Position numbers and translations under genes: made by a program. The notes beneath the pieces were generated by a model that was given only the letters and a program-made list of their open reading frames with translations, was not told the origin of the DNA and made no database searches. Below are positions 9,278 to 18,626 of a stretch of DNA of 64,000 nucleotides, one piece after another. The stretch's first letter is position 1; every line of letters begins with the position of its first letter. The stretch lies in assembly GCF_039634365.2 (NCBI RefSeq), contig NZ_CP155079.2:1302001-1366000 (forward strand), read 5' to 3'. Origin of the DNA: Mucilaginibacter sp. PAMB04168 (GTDB taxonomy: Bacteria; Bacteroidota; Bacteroidia; Sphingobacteriales; Sphingobacteriaceae).

Positions 9278-9757
9278 ATGTTACAATGCCTGATAGTTGC
9301 TTTCCTGAACGTTTTCCACCCGTTTTATGTAAGCGTTACCGAAATAAATCATAATGCTAAAACGCAGTCGATCGAAATTAGCTGCCGCATGTTTTATGAT
9401 GATTTGGAGCATGTGCTTGAGAAACAATACCGTACGCAACTGGATATTGTAAAGCCTAAAAACAAAGAACAGCTTAAGCAGATGCTGAACGATTATATTC
9501 ATAAACATTTGATCGTTAAAGTGGACGGCAAGGTGCTTAACCCCGCCTTTTTAGGATACGAAATTCAGGAAGATGGCGCCTGGAGTTACCTGGAGGTAAA
9601 AGGCATTAGCAAGGCTCAAAAAATTGAAGTGCACGATGACCTTTTATATACCGAACATGACGAGCAAATAAACATGCTGCACGTTATTGTTAAAGGCGAG
9701 CGCAAAAGCACCAAGCTGGATAACCCAAATGCAAATGCCAATTTTAGCTTTAACTAA
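9278..9757 (+). CDS. DUF6702 family protein
   Basis: A 159-residue protein with a short hydrophobic N terminus (MLQCLIVAFLNVFHPFYVSV), probably a signal peptide. The motif FHPFYVSVTEINHN and the phrase SIEISCRMFYDDLE are what I know from DUF6702 proteins, which form a beta-rich domain of unknown function. It is transcribed away from the hupE/M1-peptidase pair across a 69-bp spacer. The three form a plausible functional set at the cell envelope. Its 3' end leaves only 25 nt before the beta-galactosidase start, so it may lead that operon. Confidence 0.7.
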   Translation: MLQCLIVAFLNVFHPFYVSVTEINHNAKTQSIEISCRMFYDDLEHVLEKQYRTQLDIVKPKNKEQLKQMLNDYIHKHLIVKVDGKVLNPAFLGYEIQEDGAWSYLEVKGISKAQKIEVHDDLLYTEHDEQINMLHVIVKGERKSTKLDNPNANANFSFN

Positions 9758-9782
9758 ACAACCGACCAATTATAAACCTGTT

Positions 9783-12215
9783 ATGATAAACCGTTACTTT
9801 AAAATGTTAACAGCAATAATCTTGCTGTTTACCAGTGCCACCGTTGGCCATGCGCAAACCGGCCGTAAGGTTGAAAATTTTAACACCGGCTGGACCTTTC
9901 ATTTAGGTGATGCCGGCGGTGCTGAGCAAGCCAGTTTTAAAGATGAGCAATGGCGTAAGTTAAACCTGCCCCACGACTGGAGCATTGAAGGAACCTTTAG
10001 CAAAGATAATCCTGCCACACCCGAGGGCGGCGCATTGCCGGGCGGCATTGGCTGGTACCGCAAAACATTTATCGTGCCGCAAACACTGCAAGGCAAGCAG
10101 GTATATATTGATTTTGATGGAGTTTACCAAAAAAGCACCGTTTGGATCAACGGGCATCAGCTGGGTTTCAGGCCTAATGGTTATATCTCCTTTAGGTATG
10201 ATTTAACGCCTTATCTGAACTTTGGCGGGCAGCAGAATGTAATTGCCGTAAAAGTTGATAACAGCGTACAGCCTAACTCGCGCTGGTACAGTGGGTCGGG
10301 TATTTACCGTAATGTTTGGCTGGTAAGTACTGGCAAAATAGCTATCAATCATTGGGGTACTTATGTAGTTACGCCACAAGTGAGTGCTGCAAAAGCTACC
10401 ATTAAATTTGCGGTGAGTCTTAAAAATTCCACAGGCGCTAAACAAAGTATAGAGATCAAAACACGTGTTTTAGATGCAGCTGGTGCAACTGTTGCTGCTT
10501 TTGGCACAACTGGTTATCAGCTAAACGACACTGCCGGTACGCATGTACAAGATGTAGTCCTTAACAATCCGCGTTTGTGGTCAACAACTAACCCTTACTT
10601 GTACAAAGCGGTTACCCAAATAATGCATAACAAACAGGTAGTTGATACTTACACTACACCGCTGGGCATCCGTTATTTTAGCTTTGATAAAGATAAAGGC
10701 TTCTTCCTGAACGGTAAGAATATGAAGCTGCTGGGCGTGTGTAACCACCATGATCTGGGCAGCCTTGGTGCCGCTGTTAATATGCGTGCGTTAGAGCGCC
10801 AGCTGGAGATATTGAAAAGCATGGGTGTTAATGCTATCCGTACTTCGCACAATCCGCCTGCACCTGAGCTGTTAGACCTGTGCGACCGCATGGGCTTTTT
10901 GGTAATGGACGAAGCATTTGACGTATGGCGCAAGGAGAAGGCAAAATATGACTACCATTTATATTTCGACGAGTGGCATACCCGCGACCTGGCCGATCAG
11001 TTATTGCGCGACCGTAACCATCCCAGCATTATTATGTGGAGCGTAGGCAACGAGATACGCGAGCAGGCAGATAGCACCGGGATAGCTATAGCGCATGACT
11101 TGGCACGTACCGTACGCCAATATGATGTTACCCGGCCAATTGTTACGGCTAACGACAGGCCGTCGAGCGGAAACTTCATCGTAAAATCGGGCGAGTTTGA
11201 ACTGGTAGGTTATAACTATCACCACCGCGAGTATGAAAAGTTTCATGAGACTTTCCCTGGCAAGATATTTATTGGTACCGAAACTACATCGGCGCTGGAA
11301 ACCCGTGGCGTGTATGATATGCCGTCAGACAGTATACGTCGCTGGCCAAATAATAAGGATAGCCAGAACGGGGTAGGGACGATGAACGAAGATTTTACCG
11401 TATCGGCTTATGATAACGTTTCGGCGCGATGGGGCTCTACACATGAGGAAACCTGGAAGCTGATTAAAAAACATGATTATCTGAACAGCATGTTCATCTG
11501 GACAGGCTTTGATTACCTGGGCGAGCCTACGCCTTACAGTTGGCCGGCACGCAGCTCTTATTTTGGTGTGATAGATCTGGCCGGATTTCCTAAAGATATT
11601 TTTTACATGTACCAGGCCGAGTGGACCAGTAAGCCGGTACTGCACATTTTTCCGCATTGGAACTGGAAACCGGGCAAAACGGTTGACGTGTGGTCCTATT
11701 ATAATAACGCCGATGAGGTGGAACTGTATCTGAACGGCAAATCATTAGGCATCCGCAAAAAAACAGGTGATGATTTGCATGTAATGTGGCGTGTGCAATA
11801 CCAGGCTGGCACGCTCAAAGCGGTATCGCGTAAAAATGGCAAAGTAGTGTTAACCCGCACCATTAATACTGCCGGCGCTCCGGCTCGTATAGAGCTGGTG
11901 GCCGATCGCAAACAAATAAAGGCAGACGGGCAGGACCTTTCTTTTGTGACAGTACGCATATTGGATGCTGCCGGTAACGTGGTACCCGACGCCACCAATC
12001 AGGTTAATTTTAACCTGCAGGGTAAAGGCTTTATAGCCGGCGTTGATAACGGCGACCCTCTAAGTCATGACCCGTTTAAGGCAAATTATCGCAAGGCATT
12101 TCATGGTTTGGCGCTGGCCATAATTCAATCAGCTGGTAAGCAGGCGGGTACAATAACACTTACTGCAACGGCTGATGGATTGCCCGCGGCCAAATTAATA
12201 TTACAGGCTAAATAA
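9783..12215 (+). CDS. galB: Glycoside hydrolase family 2 beta-galactosidase (GalB-like)
   Basis: Exported GH2 enzyme of 810 residues. I choose the ATG at 9783 because it gives a clean signal peptide (LTAIILLFTSATVGHAQ); the frame stays open further upstream but only inside the DUF6702 gene. In order: sugar-binding jelly roll (HDWSIEGTF, GGIGWYRKTF), immunoglobulin-like domain, TIM barrel, then a DUF4982-like domain and a C-terminal Big/invasin-like domain (ARIELVADRKQIKADGQDLS). The acid/base Glu is in WSVGNEIREQ and the nucleophile Glu in IGTETTSALETRG. This layout matches Bacteroidota beta-galactosidases. Beta-glucuronidase or another GH2 activity is possible. Confidence 0.85.
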   Translation: MINRYFKMLTAIILLFTSATVGHAQTGRKVENFNTGWTFHLGDAGGAEQASFKDEQWRKLNLPHDWSIEGTFSKDNPATPEGGALPGGIGWYRKTFIVPQTLQGKQVYIDFDGVYQKSTVWINGHQLGFRPNGYISFRYDLTPYLNFGGQQNVIAVKVDNSVQPNSRWYSGSGIYRNVWLVSTGKIAINHWGTYVVTPQVSAAKATIKFAVSLKNSTGAKQSIEIKTRVLDAAGATVAAFGTTGYQLNDTAGTHVQDVVLNNPRLWSTTNPYLYKAVTQIMHNKQVVDTYTTPLGIRYFSFDKDKGFFLNGKNMKLLGVCNHHDLGSLGAAVNMRALERQLEILKSMGVNAIRTSHNPPAPELLDLCDRMGFLVMDEAFDVWRKEKAKYDYHLYFDEWHTRDLADQLLRDRNHPSIIMWSVGNEIREQADSTGIAIAHDLARTVRQYDVTRPIVTANDRPSSGNFIVKSGEFELVGYNYHHREYEKFHETFPGKIFIGTETTSALETRGVYDMPSDSIRRWPNNKDSQNGVGTMNEDFTVSAYDNVSARWGSTHEETWKLIKKHDYLNSMFIWTGFDYLGEPTPYSWPARSSYFGVIDLAGFPKDIFYMYQAEWTSKPVLHIFPHWNWKPGKTVDVWSYYNNADEVELYLNGKSLGIRKKTGDDLHVMWRVQYQAGTLKAVSRKNGKVVLTRTINTAGAPARIELVADRKQIKADGQDLSFVTVRILDAAGNVVPDATNQVNFNLQGKGFIAGVDNGDPLSHDPFKANYRKAFHGLALAIIQSAGKQAGTITLTATADGLPAAKLILQAK

Positions 12216-12240
12216 GTATTGTTTACAAAAGCTTATTACA

Positions 12241-12696
12241 ATGAGATTTAACTCAAAGCGTGATATATGGATAAGCATAGTGGTGTGGGGCGCTATAGCT
12301 TTGCTGGCATCCAGTGGCGTAGAGATTATGCAGCACGGCGGCGCCGAGCAGTGGTTTGTGTTATTAGTTGCGCTTATAGCAGGTATGCTGCTATGGATGT
12401 GGCTGGGTACTTATTATGTTATTGAAGACAAGGAACTGCGATACCGGTCGGGCCCGATAAATGGCGTTATCGATATTGGCAGCATTCACACTGTTATTAT
12501 CAGTAAGTCTCAGTATGTAGGCCTTAAGCCGGCGCTGGCAGCAAAAGGATGTATCATCAAATACAATAAGTTTGAGGATATTTATATATCCCCTAAAGAC
12601 AAAGATTTATTTGTAGACGAATTGCTTAAAGTTAACCCAGCAATTGAAGTGGTAAAGGATAGTCAGGCAATAAAGGCAAACCATCCCGGCAATTAA
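12241..12696 (+). CDS. Bacterial PH-domain membrane protein (bPH_4 type)
   Basis: A 151-residue protein with two transmembrane segments in the first 60 residues and a C-terminal PH-like domain. The domain reads TYYVIEDKELRYRSGPINGVIDIGSI and ends in ISPKDKDLFVDELLKVNP, a pattern typical of the YyaB-like bPH_4 family. Function of the family is unknown; these proteins sit at the inner membrane facing the cytoplasm. It follows the beta-galactosidase gene by 25 nt and is convergent with the PAS protein gene, with only 6 nt between stops. Confidence 0.65.
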   Translation: MRFNSKRDIWISIVVWGAIALLASSGVEIMQHGGAEQWFVLLVALIAGMLLWMWLGTYYVIEDKELRYRSGPINGVIDIGSIHTVIISKSQYVGLKPALAAKGCIIKYNKFEDIYISPKDKDLFVDELLKVNPAIEVVKDSQAIKANHPGN

Positions 12697-12702
12697 CCTG
12701 TT

Positions 12703-14037
12703 TTATTTGCTCTCAAGCCGTAGGTATTCGTCATCCTTTTTTTCAGGGATTACCTCTTCGCTATTCTGGATAATGGTTTTGATAACGTCGTCAAGCTCCT
12801 TAACAGAAATATCGAGGTATTCGAACAGTTGTTTGTCGGGGTGGTCTTGGCTGCTTTGCAGCACCAGGTCTGTTAAGCCTAAAATGCGGGCTAAAGGGGC
12901 TCTAACTACATGCGATTGCATGTGCGATATTTCTCTAAGCTTAGCGTTTTGCTTTTCAATGGCCTGGGTATATTCTAATTGCGCAGTGATATTACGTGCC
13001 ATAACCAGCCTGGCTTTTTTGCCCTTAAACGGAATATTGCTGCATCTTACTTCGGCGTAAAACAAGTCGCCGTTTTTATGCCGGTGCACGGTATTCACTA
13101 ACGAAATGGTTTTGCGTTTTGATGATCTGTCTAAAAATGCGGTCAAATCATTAAGTTTTTCCTCAGGGCGGAGTTCCTTGATAGACATGCTTAAAAATTC
13201 CTCGCGCGAGTAGCCGTATCTTCTGATAGCCGCATCGTTTACTTGCAGCAACTGCAAGGTTTCGGTGTCAAATATCCACATGGGCGATGGATTCTGCTGA
13301 AAAAGACTCTTGTAATGCGCTTCCGACTCTTTTAATACTTCATTGCGTTGTATCTTTTCGGCCATTTCTGTTTGCAGCTCATTCATCAAGCGGGCCTCTT
13401 GTATAAAGGTTTTTTTTACCCCCCGTATAATATGGCTGATTTGCACCACCACAGCCACATTCAAAAACATAAAGTTAAGTGCGTAAACGATCCAGAACGG
13501 CAAGGTGTACTTAACACTTAGGGGCGAATTGAATAGTTTGAAATAAATGATACATGCAAAGCTTATATAAAGACAAGCGTTAACAGCAATGGTACGATAA
13601 GCAATTCGGGATGAAAATTGAAGCGTAATGTAAACGCTTAAGGCCAAAAAGTAGATAGCACCGATACCAAATGATCCTAGTATGGTAGTTAAACATATAG
13701 CAACCGCGTACAGTACTACGGCTACAAAGGCCTTTTTAAAAGCCAGTTTAAAACGGTTGCTCAGCGTTATAAAAGATATGGAAGTAACGGCCAATCCGTC
13801 AATAAGCGGTATAAATAGATGCCCTTGCAGGTATGCAGCAATCATACTCGGAACCACAGCAAGTAAGCTTAGCGGAAGCGAAAAGACAATGAGATTTACA
13901 AAAAGGCGTTCCTGCCAGTAGCTTATGTCTTTAGTTTGATATACGGGCATCCCCGTTATCGCTCTATCGACAAATAATTTGTACTGGTACCATGCCCCCT
14001 CAAGCGGGTTTGAGAAATTGCGAGCTTTTGTTTTCAA
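12703..14037 (-). CDS. Membrane PAS-domain protein with DHp-like end, no ATPase domain
   Basis: Six or more hydrophobic segments cover residues 45-205. A coiled-coil linker and a PAS domain follow (about residues 240-360; YKSLFQQNPSPMWIFD and NDAAIRRYGYSREEFL). The end is a dimerisation-like helix pair with HMQSHVVRAPLARILGL, which resembles a histidine-kinase H-box (SHELRTPL) with Glu replaced by Val. The protein stops some 60 residues later with no N, G1 or G2 boxes, so it cannot phosphorylate itself. It may be an adaptor or a phosphotransfer partner. The most upstream start is TTG at 14037; the first in-frame ATG is at 13950. Confidence 0.75.
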   Translation of the reverse strand: MKTKARNFSNPLEGAWYQYKLFVDRAITGMPVYQTKDISYWQERLFVNLIVFSLPLSLLAVVPSMIAAYLQGHLFIPLIDGLAVTSISFITLSNRFKLAFKKAFVAVVLYAVAICLTTILGSFGIGAIYFLALSVYITLQFSSRIAYRTIAVNACLYISFACIIYFKLFNSPLSVKYTLPFWIVYALNFMFLNVAVVVQISHIIRGVKKTFIQEARLMNELQTEMAEKIQRNEVLKESEAHYKSLFQQNPSPMWIFDTETLQLLQVNDAAIRRYGYSREEFLSMSIKELRPEEKLNDLTAFLDRSSKRKTISLVNTVHRHKNGDLFYAEVRCSNIPFKGKKARLVMARNITAQLEYTQAIEKQNAKLREISHMQSHVVRAPLARILGLTDLVLQSSQDHPDKQLFEYLDISVKELDDVIKTIIQNSEEVIPEKKDDEYLRLESK

Positions 14038-14337
14038 CTTTAAACACTAATAGTAAATAAATGAGCAGCTTACAATGACCTAAAGACACGTATATCGCTT
14101 TTGTTTGTTACAAAATTATACTTGAGCAAATGTTAAATTAAACCTTTTAATATATAAAATCAAAAACAAAAATACGCAATACATTGCAGCTTACCGTATT
14201 TAATATAGACTATTATAGGTTATAGCTTAAGGCTCTACACCTGTTATGTTTATTTGCAACCTGTTTCCACACTAGTATTAATAACAAAAGCCCGATGTTA
14301 CCATCGGGCTTCGCCACATCCAGTAGGGTCTTTTATG
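14038..14337. other. Intergenic spacer with promoter region and terminator
   Basis: AT-rich 300-bp spacer. It should hold the promoter of the PAS-protein gene (left part) and the terminator of the lipoprotein gene (right part). No reading frame or RNA gene was recognised. Confidence 0.4.
14288..14311 (-). terminator. Terminator of the 351-residue lipoprotein gene
   Basis: A 10-bp perfect GC-rich stem (14288-14297 with 14302-14311) and a tetraloop. On the minus strand it is followed by TTTTGTTATT. It lies 26 nt past the stop codon at 14338. Confidence 0.8.
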
Positions 14338-15393
14338 TTACTGGTACTGTATATAAATAGGTTGCGGTTTGTATTTCAACACTTCTTGTGGCGTCAGCAT
14401 ATGATGCGGCGCTTTTTTTAGATCGTTTTTGTAAAATAATTTAAAGCCGGTGAATTGTACGGGTTCCGGGAAGATATGGTTGCGATAAGTGCCCAATTTT
14501 AAATCCGGCTCGCCCCATCCATCCATGTCAATAACCACCTGAACTTCTGGGCGTAGCTTAATGTTTTTATAGTTGGTAACCATTTTACGTGTAAAACGGT
14601 GTACAATTAAAATCTTAGGTGGCAGATTGTATTTCTTTACCAAGCCAGCTAAGTATTCACTTGCATAGTTAACATCAGCCGCATCGTAAGTGCCAATTTT
14701 GCGGCCAGGCTTGCTTCCGTCTTTCATCGAAAATTCGGGGTCCATACCAAAGTGCACTTGCGGCATAATCAGGTACTTCTCTAACTGAGGTAACTCCGAG
14801 CGGATATTACTCAACGCCACCTGCACATCTAAAAATACAATTGCATTTGATTTTTTGGCTAAAGATAGTACCGTATCAATTTGCTTAAATGGCATGCGGT
14901 AACGGAACTTGCCATCCTTGCCGCCATCACCTTGTGCAACTACTGCAATGTAATGCAATGCGGGTTGTACAGGTGTTTTTGGGTCGGCCTTTTCCCAGTT
15001 CTTAACTTCTGTTTTTAGCTTAGCCAGCATCTCTTTAGGAGGTAGCTCACCTAAAATACCCATCTTTTTAGAAAACAGGTTGCCATAAAAGGCTACTATG
15101 CGCTTAAACGGCAATATAGCGCCCGGGACAGGGTAGGGTTGGTTTTTAACCGGCCAGTGCCCTGTCGTATCGCCATTAGCCAGGCGCTTATTCAAGCTGT
15201 CATACAGTGCCTTGTCTACCGGCTGATAGGCTGGCTTGGTAGTATCTGTAGCAGAAGTTGTCGAAGCAGTTGTGGTGGTAGTTGTAGAGGTGCTTACTTT
15301 TCCGGCTTTGCTGTTTTCTGTGCAGTTAGATAACAGGAAAAGTGAGGAAAGTAATACCGTAGAAGAGAAAGCAAAAGCTTTAAAATTACTCAT
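14338..15393 (-). CDS. Uncharacterised lipoprotein
   Basis: A 351-residue predicted lipoprotein with signal VLLSSLFLLSNC, putting the lipidated Cys near residue 24. A Thr/Ser-rich linker of about 25 residues follows. The mature domain has alternating strands and helices (RIVAFYGN, HYIAVVAQGDGG, NAIVFLDVQVAL, KILIVHRFTRKMV, VQVVIDMDGWGEP), which resembles a TIM-barrel glycosidase-like fold. I cannot name the family. The conserved-looking Asp and Glu positions in FLDVQ, GMDPEFSM and DMDGWGEPD are candidate active-site residues. It is monocistronic with its own terminator. Confidence 0.6.
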   Translation of the reverse strand: MSNFKAFAFSSTVLLSSLFLLSNCTENSKAGKVSTSTTTTTTASTTSATDTTKPAYQPVDKALYDSLNKRLANGDTTGHWPVKNQPYPVPGAILPFKRIVAFYGNLFSKKMGILGELPPKEMLAKLKTEVKNWEKADPKTPVQPALHYIAVVAQGDGGKDGKFRYRMPFKQIDTVLSLAKKSNAIVFLDVQVALSNIRSELPQLEKYLIMPQVHFGMDPEFSMKDGSKPGRKIGTYDAADVNYASEYLAGLVKKYNLPPKILIVHRFTRKMVTNYKNIKLRPEVQVVIDMDGWGEPDLKLGTYRNHIFPEPVQFTGFKLFYKNDLKKAPHHMLTPQEVLKYKPQPIYIQYQ

Positions 15394-15515
15394 AAAAAAT
15401 AGCCTGAGGGCTGGTATCTTGTTGTGTAAAATATTTTAGTTACAATAAAATTTTTTGCTTGTTATGGCGTTGTAAATATAACTATTACGCCAATAAGTTT
15501 TACGGAAATTGTAAC

Positions 15516-16397
15516 TTAAATTTTATAGAACTTTCCAAAAACCCCTAGCGGCAGCTTTGAACCTGCAGTTGCCTGTAAGTAAAGTTCTCCAATTTCGAGG
15601 TTTTGCACTGCCGGAAATGCACCTTTAATTAAGTTTTCGACAATAACTGAAGAGAAACCTAGCGAATAAGTGTTGAGTATTAAAAAGTGTTCTTCCGGGT
15701 CAAGCAGTTGTACAACTTCCTGTAACATTTCGTTAATCTGGTCTTCCAGCTTCCATTTTTCGCCGTTAGGGCCATGACCATAAGCCGGCGGATCTAAAAT
15801 GATACCGTTATACTTTTTGCCGCGTTTTAATTCGCGCTTTACAAATTTTAAGGCATCCTCTACCACCCAGCGTATGTCTTTCAGGCCCGATAGTTCCTGG
15901 TTTTCGTTAGCCCAGGTAACCACTTGTTTAATCGAATCAACATGCGTGGTATCGGCCCCTGCTGCTTGGGCAATAAGCGATGCACCCCCGGTGTACGCAA
16001 ACAGGTTAAGTACTTTTGGCTTTTGCGTTTTAAAGCGCTTTAAATTCTCGGCAATATAATCCCAGTTAACGGCCTGTTCAGGGAAGATGCCCAGGTGTTT
16101 GAACGAGGTAAGCGCCATACGCATTTTAATGGTTGCATGGTCGTTTTTGTATTCAATGTGCCAGCGGTCAGGTGTGTTTGAATTCTTTTTTACCCATTCA
16201 CCTGCCGTGGCCGAGCGACCCTTAAAGCGTATATGGTGCAAACGCTGCCACTCTGTTTGCGGTAGCGCTTTGCTCCACACTGCCTGCGGTTCGGGTCGTA
16301 TAAGTATCACCTGCCCAAAGCGTTCCAGCTTTTCAAAATCGCCGCAATCAATCAGTTCGTAATCTTTCCAGTGCGAAGGGGTAAGGAGTTGGATCAT
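15516..16397 (-). CDS. Class I SAM-dependent rRNA-type methyltransferase
   Basis: A 293-residue methyltransferase of the RlmI/RlmL-like family (PF10672 group). Residues 1-120 form a substrate-binding part. The Rossmann core then shows motif I NLFAYTGGASLIAQAAGA, the adenine-contact region VDSIKQVVTWANEN and motif IV LDPPAYGHGPNG. The DPPAYG motif fits modification of a ring atom in a nucleotide, most likely a cytosine or guanine in 23S rRNA. It lacks the PUA domain of RlmI, so the target cannot be fixed. It is a single gene with a divergent regulatory region of 367 nt upstream. Confidence 0.82.
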   Translation of the reverse strand: MIQLLTPSHWKDYELIDCGDFEKLERFGQVILIRPEPQAVWSKALPQTEWQRLHHIRFKGRSATAGEWVKKNSNTPDRWHIEYKNDHATIKMRMALTSFKHLGIFPEQAVNWDYIAENLKRFKTQKPKVLNLFAYTGGASLIAQAAGADTTHVDSIKQVVTWANENQELSGLKDIRWVVEDALKFVKRELKRGKKYNGIILDPPAYGHGPNGEKWKLEDQINEMLQEVVQLLDPEEHFLILNTYSLGFSSVIVENLIKGAFPAVQNLEIGELYLQATAGSKLPLGVFGKFYKI

Positions 16398-16764
16398 TGT
16401 ATTTAGTAGTCTGTTATCAGTTATAATGTGTTAGCTGGGGCAAAGATAGGTAATATGTTGTAAGGATAATTATAACACCGGTTTAGACGCAACTAGTTAG
16501 GGGGCAAAGTAGCTGTTGCGCAATCAAGCGCAATATACTTCGGCAGTGTAGCTTCGGATAATAATTATAGTAATGCTTATTTTATAAGTTTCAGAAAATT
16601 TAATGTGGAGTTACGTTCTGTGTCTTCTTTTACTTATTTCAGCCATTATCGTGTGTGCCCAATAGAGAAAATCGGAGTGAAGTGGTAAGCTTCTGAACAT
16701 CAACAAATTATTTTTTATTGCGTATAAAGCAAAAATGAGATATTAATAAATAGTCAATACGCCT
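16398..16764. other. Divergent intergenic region
   Basis: A 367-bp AT-rich region between the methyltransferase gene (minus) and the hybrid kinase gene (plus). It should contain both promoters. I saw no gene, RNA motif or strong hairpin in it. Confidence 0.4.
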
Positions 16765-18528
16765 ATGAGGACATATTATTTTCACCTCTTTCGTAAGCTT
16801 ATTTCGAAAGATGTTAGTCTATTGAACTGGACGCGCTTACGTATTCTATTTGCCTGTATTGCTACCTTTTGTTTATTAACTGCTACACTGTTTATTATCT
16901 ATCTTTTTAATGCCCCTAATTTGCTGTTATATCGCGTTGCGTTCTTTTTCGCACTATTTGTAACGGCAATGTATCTGTTTTGGAGCAACAAAGCCTGGCA
17001 TGTGGCTGCCCATTTTTTTCTGACCAGTCTTACACTTTTAATATGGACCAATGTGTTGCTGGTACATCAAAGTCTTTATGTAATTAATATTCAATATTGC
17101 TTGCTGGTAATTGCCGCCGGTTATTACATTTTGGGTTCTAAAATCGGTCTTCGATATGCAATTGCAGCAATATTGCCCGTGCTGGGAGATGTTTTCTTTA
17201 ATGACTTTTTAAACGTAGATATCCCTTCAAGAACAGTGAATGTTAGCTATGCCGGTTACGCCATCGCAGCTCTGTCTAATTTTTCGCTTATTCTGTATAT
17301 CCACAATCTTTTTTTTAAGTCGCTGGCCAAATTCAAGAAAAGGGAAACGTCCTTTAAACGACACCTGGAGCAGGCCTTGGAATATTCCCGTGAGCAAGCC
17401 TTAGCAAAAACTAACTTTTTAAATACGATGTCACATGAAATCAGGACACCGTTGAACGCTATTGTTGGTATGAGCAACCTCTTACTCTCGGGCAGTAAAT
17501 TACCGGAGCAGGAAGAAAACTTACAGGTTCTTAACTTCTCGACCGAGAACCTCATGGCAACTGTTAATGATATTATAGATTTTAACAACCTGGATAACGG
17601 ACAAGTACAGTTGCAAAACAAACCGTTTTCGTTATATCAAATTGTTACTAATGTATGTGGCACATTCCGTGAACAGGCAGCGCAAAAAGGTTTAAAGTTT
17701 AATTGTATCATCGATGAGAAGTTTAAAGGTTTATCGGTTTACGGTGATGAATTGCGTTTGAGCCAGGTGCTTTTTCATCTTATTGGTAACGCAATCAAAT
17801 TTACGAATGAAGGCTTTGTTAGTATTGAGGCTATCTGTAACTGTGACGACGCATCTGAAATTGAAGTGAACTTTAAAGTGAAGGATTCTGGAATAGGCAT
17901 TTCTGAAATGAAGCAGCAACAACTGCTGGACCCATTTAAAAGAGAGCTGCCCCGCACCCAGCGCCAATATCAAACCACCCTTGGGGTAACCATTGCCTAC
18001 CAGTTGTTAAAACTGCATGGAAGCCAGCTCGAAATAGAAAGCATAGAGGAAAAAGGTTCTTGCTTTAGCTTCGCCGTTATTTATAACGTAGCTGCACAGC
18101 AAGAATTAGCAGATACGCTTGTAACCGCATCGGCTAATGTGGATCTGGCCAAACTGAAAATACTTGCGGTGGATGACGAAAAGTTGAATTTGATGGTTGT
18201 TAAGAAAGTACTGGCCAAATGGGGAATAAAAGCAGATGAAGCGGTGAACGGGAGGGCGGCGTTAGAAACATGTATGCAAAATGATTATGATGTGGTGCTT
18301 ATGGACATCAACATGCCGGTAATGGATGGATTTGAAGCCTCTAAAGCTATAAAGAGTATAGAGAAACCTGACTTTGTTGCACCACGTATTATAGCGCTCA
18401 CGGCATCGGTAGGTACCGCGATAGATGAGGTTATGAAGTTTCCGTGTATTGATGACTGTGTTTTAAAGCCTTTCAAACCAGAAGATTTACAAAAAAAGCT
18501 TTATGAGGTTAAGTACGTTTCAGGCTAA
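16765..18528 (+). CDS. Hybrid sensor histidine kinase/response regulator
   Basis: A 587-residue membrane kinase. Six hydrophobic segments span residues 25-190. The DHp helix carries the phosphoacceptor in MSHEIRTPLNAIVGMS (around residue 224). The ATPase domain has the N-box LFHLIGNAIKFTN and G1 KDSGIGIS; the G2 region is weak (TTLGVTIAYQLL). A receiver domain starts near residue 465 (KILAVDDEKLN) with the phosphorylated Asp in VLMDINMPVMDG and Lys in VLKPFKPED. There is no HPt or DNA-binding output, so phosphate must be relayed to another protein. No partner gene is adjacent. Confidence 0.9.
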   Translation: MRTYYFHLFRKLISKDVSLLNWTRLRILFACIATFCLLTATLFIIYLFNAPNLLLYRVAFFFALFVTAMYLFWSNKAWHVAAHFFLTSLTLLIWTNVLLVHQSLYVINIQYCLLVIAAGYYILGSKIGLRYAIAAILPVLGDVFFNDFLNVDIPSRTVNVSYAGYAIAALSNFSLILYIHNLFFKSLAKFKKRETSFKRHLEQALEYSREQALAKTNFLNTMSHEIRTPLNAIVGMSNLLLSGSKLPEQEENLQVLNFSTENLMATVNDIIDFNNLDNGQVQLQNKPFSLYQIVTNVCGTFREQAAQKGLKFNCIIDEKFKGLSVYGDELRLSQVLFHLIGNAIKFTNEGFVSIEAICNCDDASEIEVNFKVKDSGIGISEMKQQQLLDPFKRELPRTQRQYQTTLGVTIAYQLLKLHGSQLEIESIEEKGSCFSFAVIYNVAAQQELADTLVTASANVDLAKLKILAVDDEKLNLMVVKKVLAKWGIKADEAVNGRAALETCMQNDYDVVLMDINMPVMDGFEASKAIKSIEKPDFVAPRIIALTASVGTAIDEVMKFPCIDDCVLKPFKPEDLQKKLYEVKYVSG

Positions 18529-18626
18529 GGTTACACTGTTATCAGTGTTTTGAAGATTAACCACATTTAAAGTCAACATTACTTGGTACGTCAATCATTT
18601 TAGCCGCTCAGCTGTTCATACACTCA

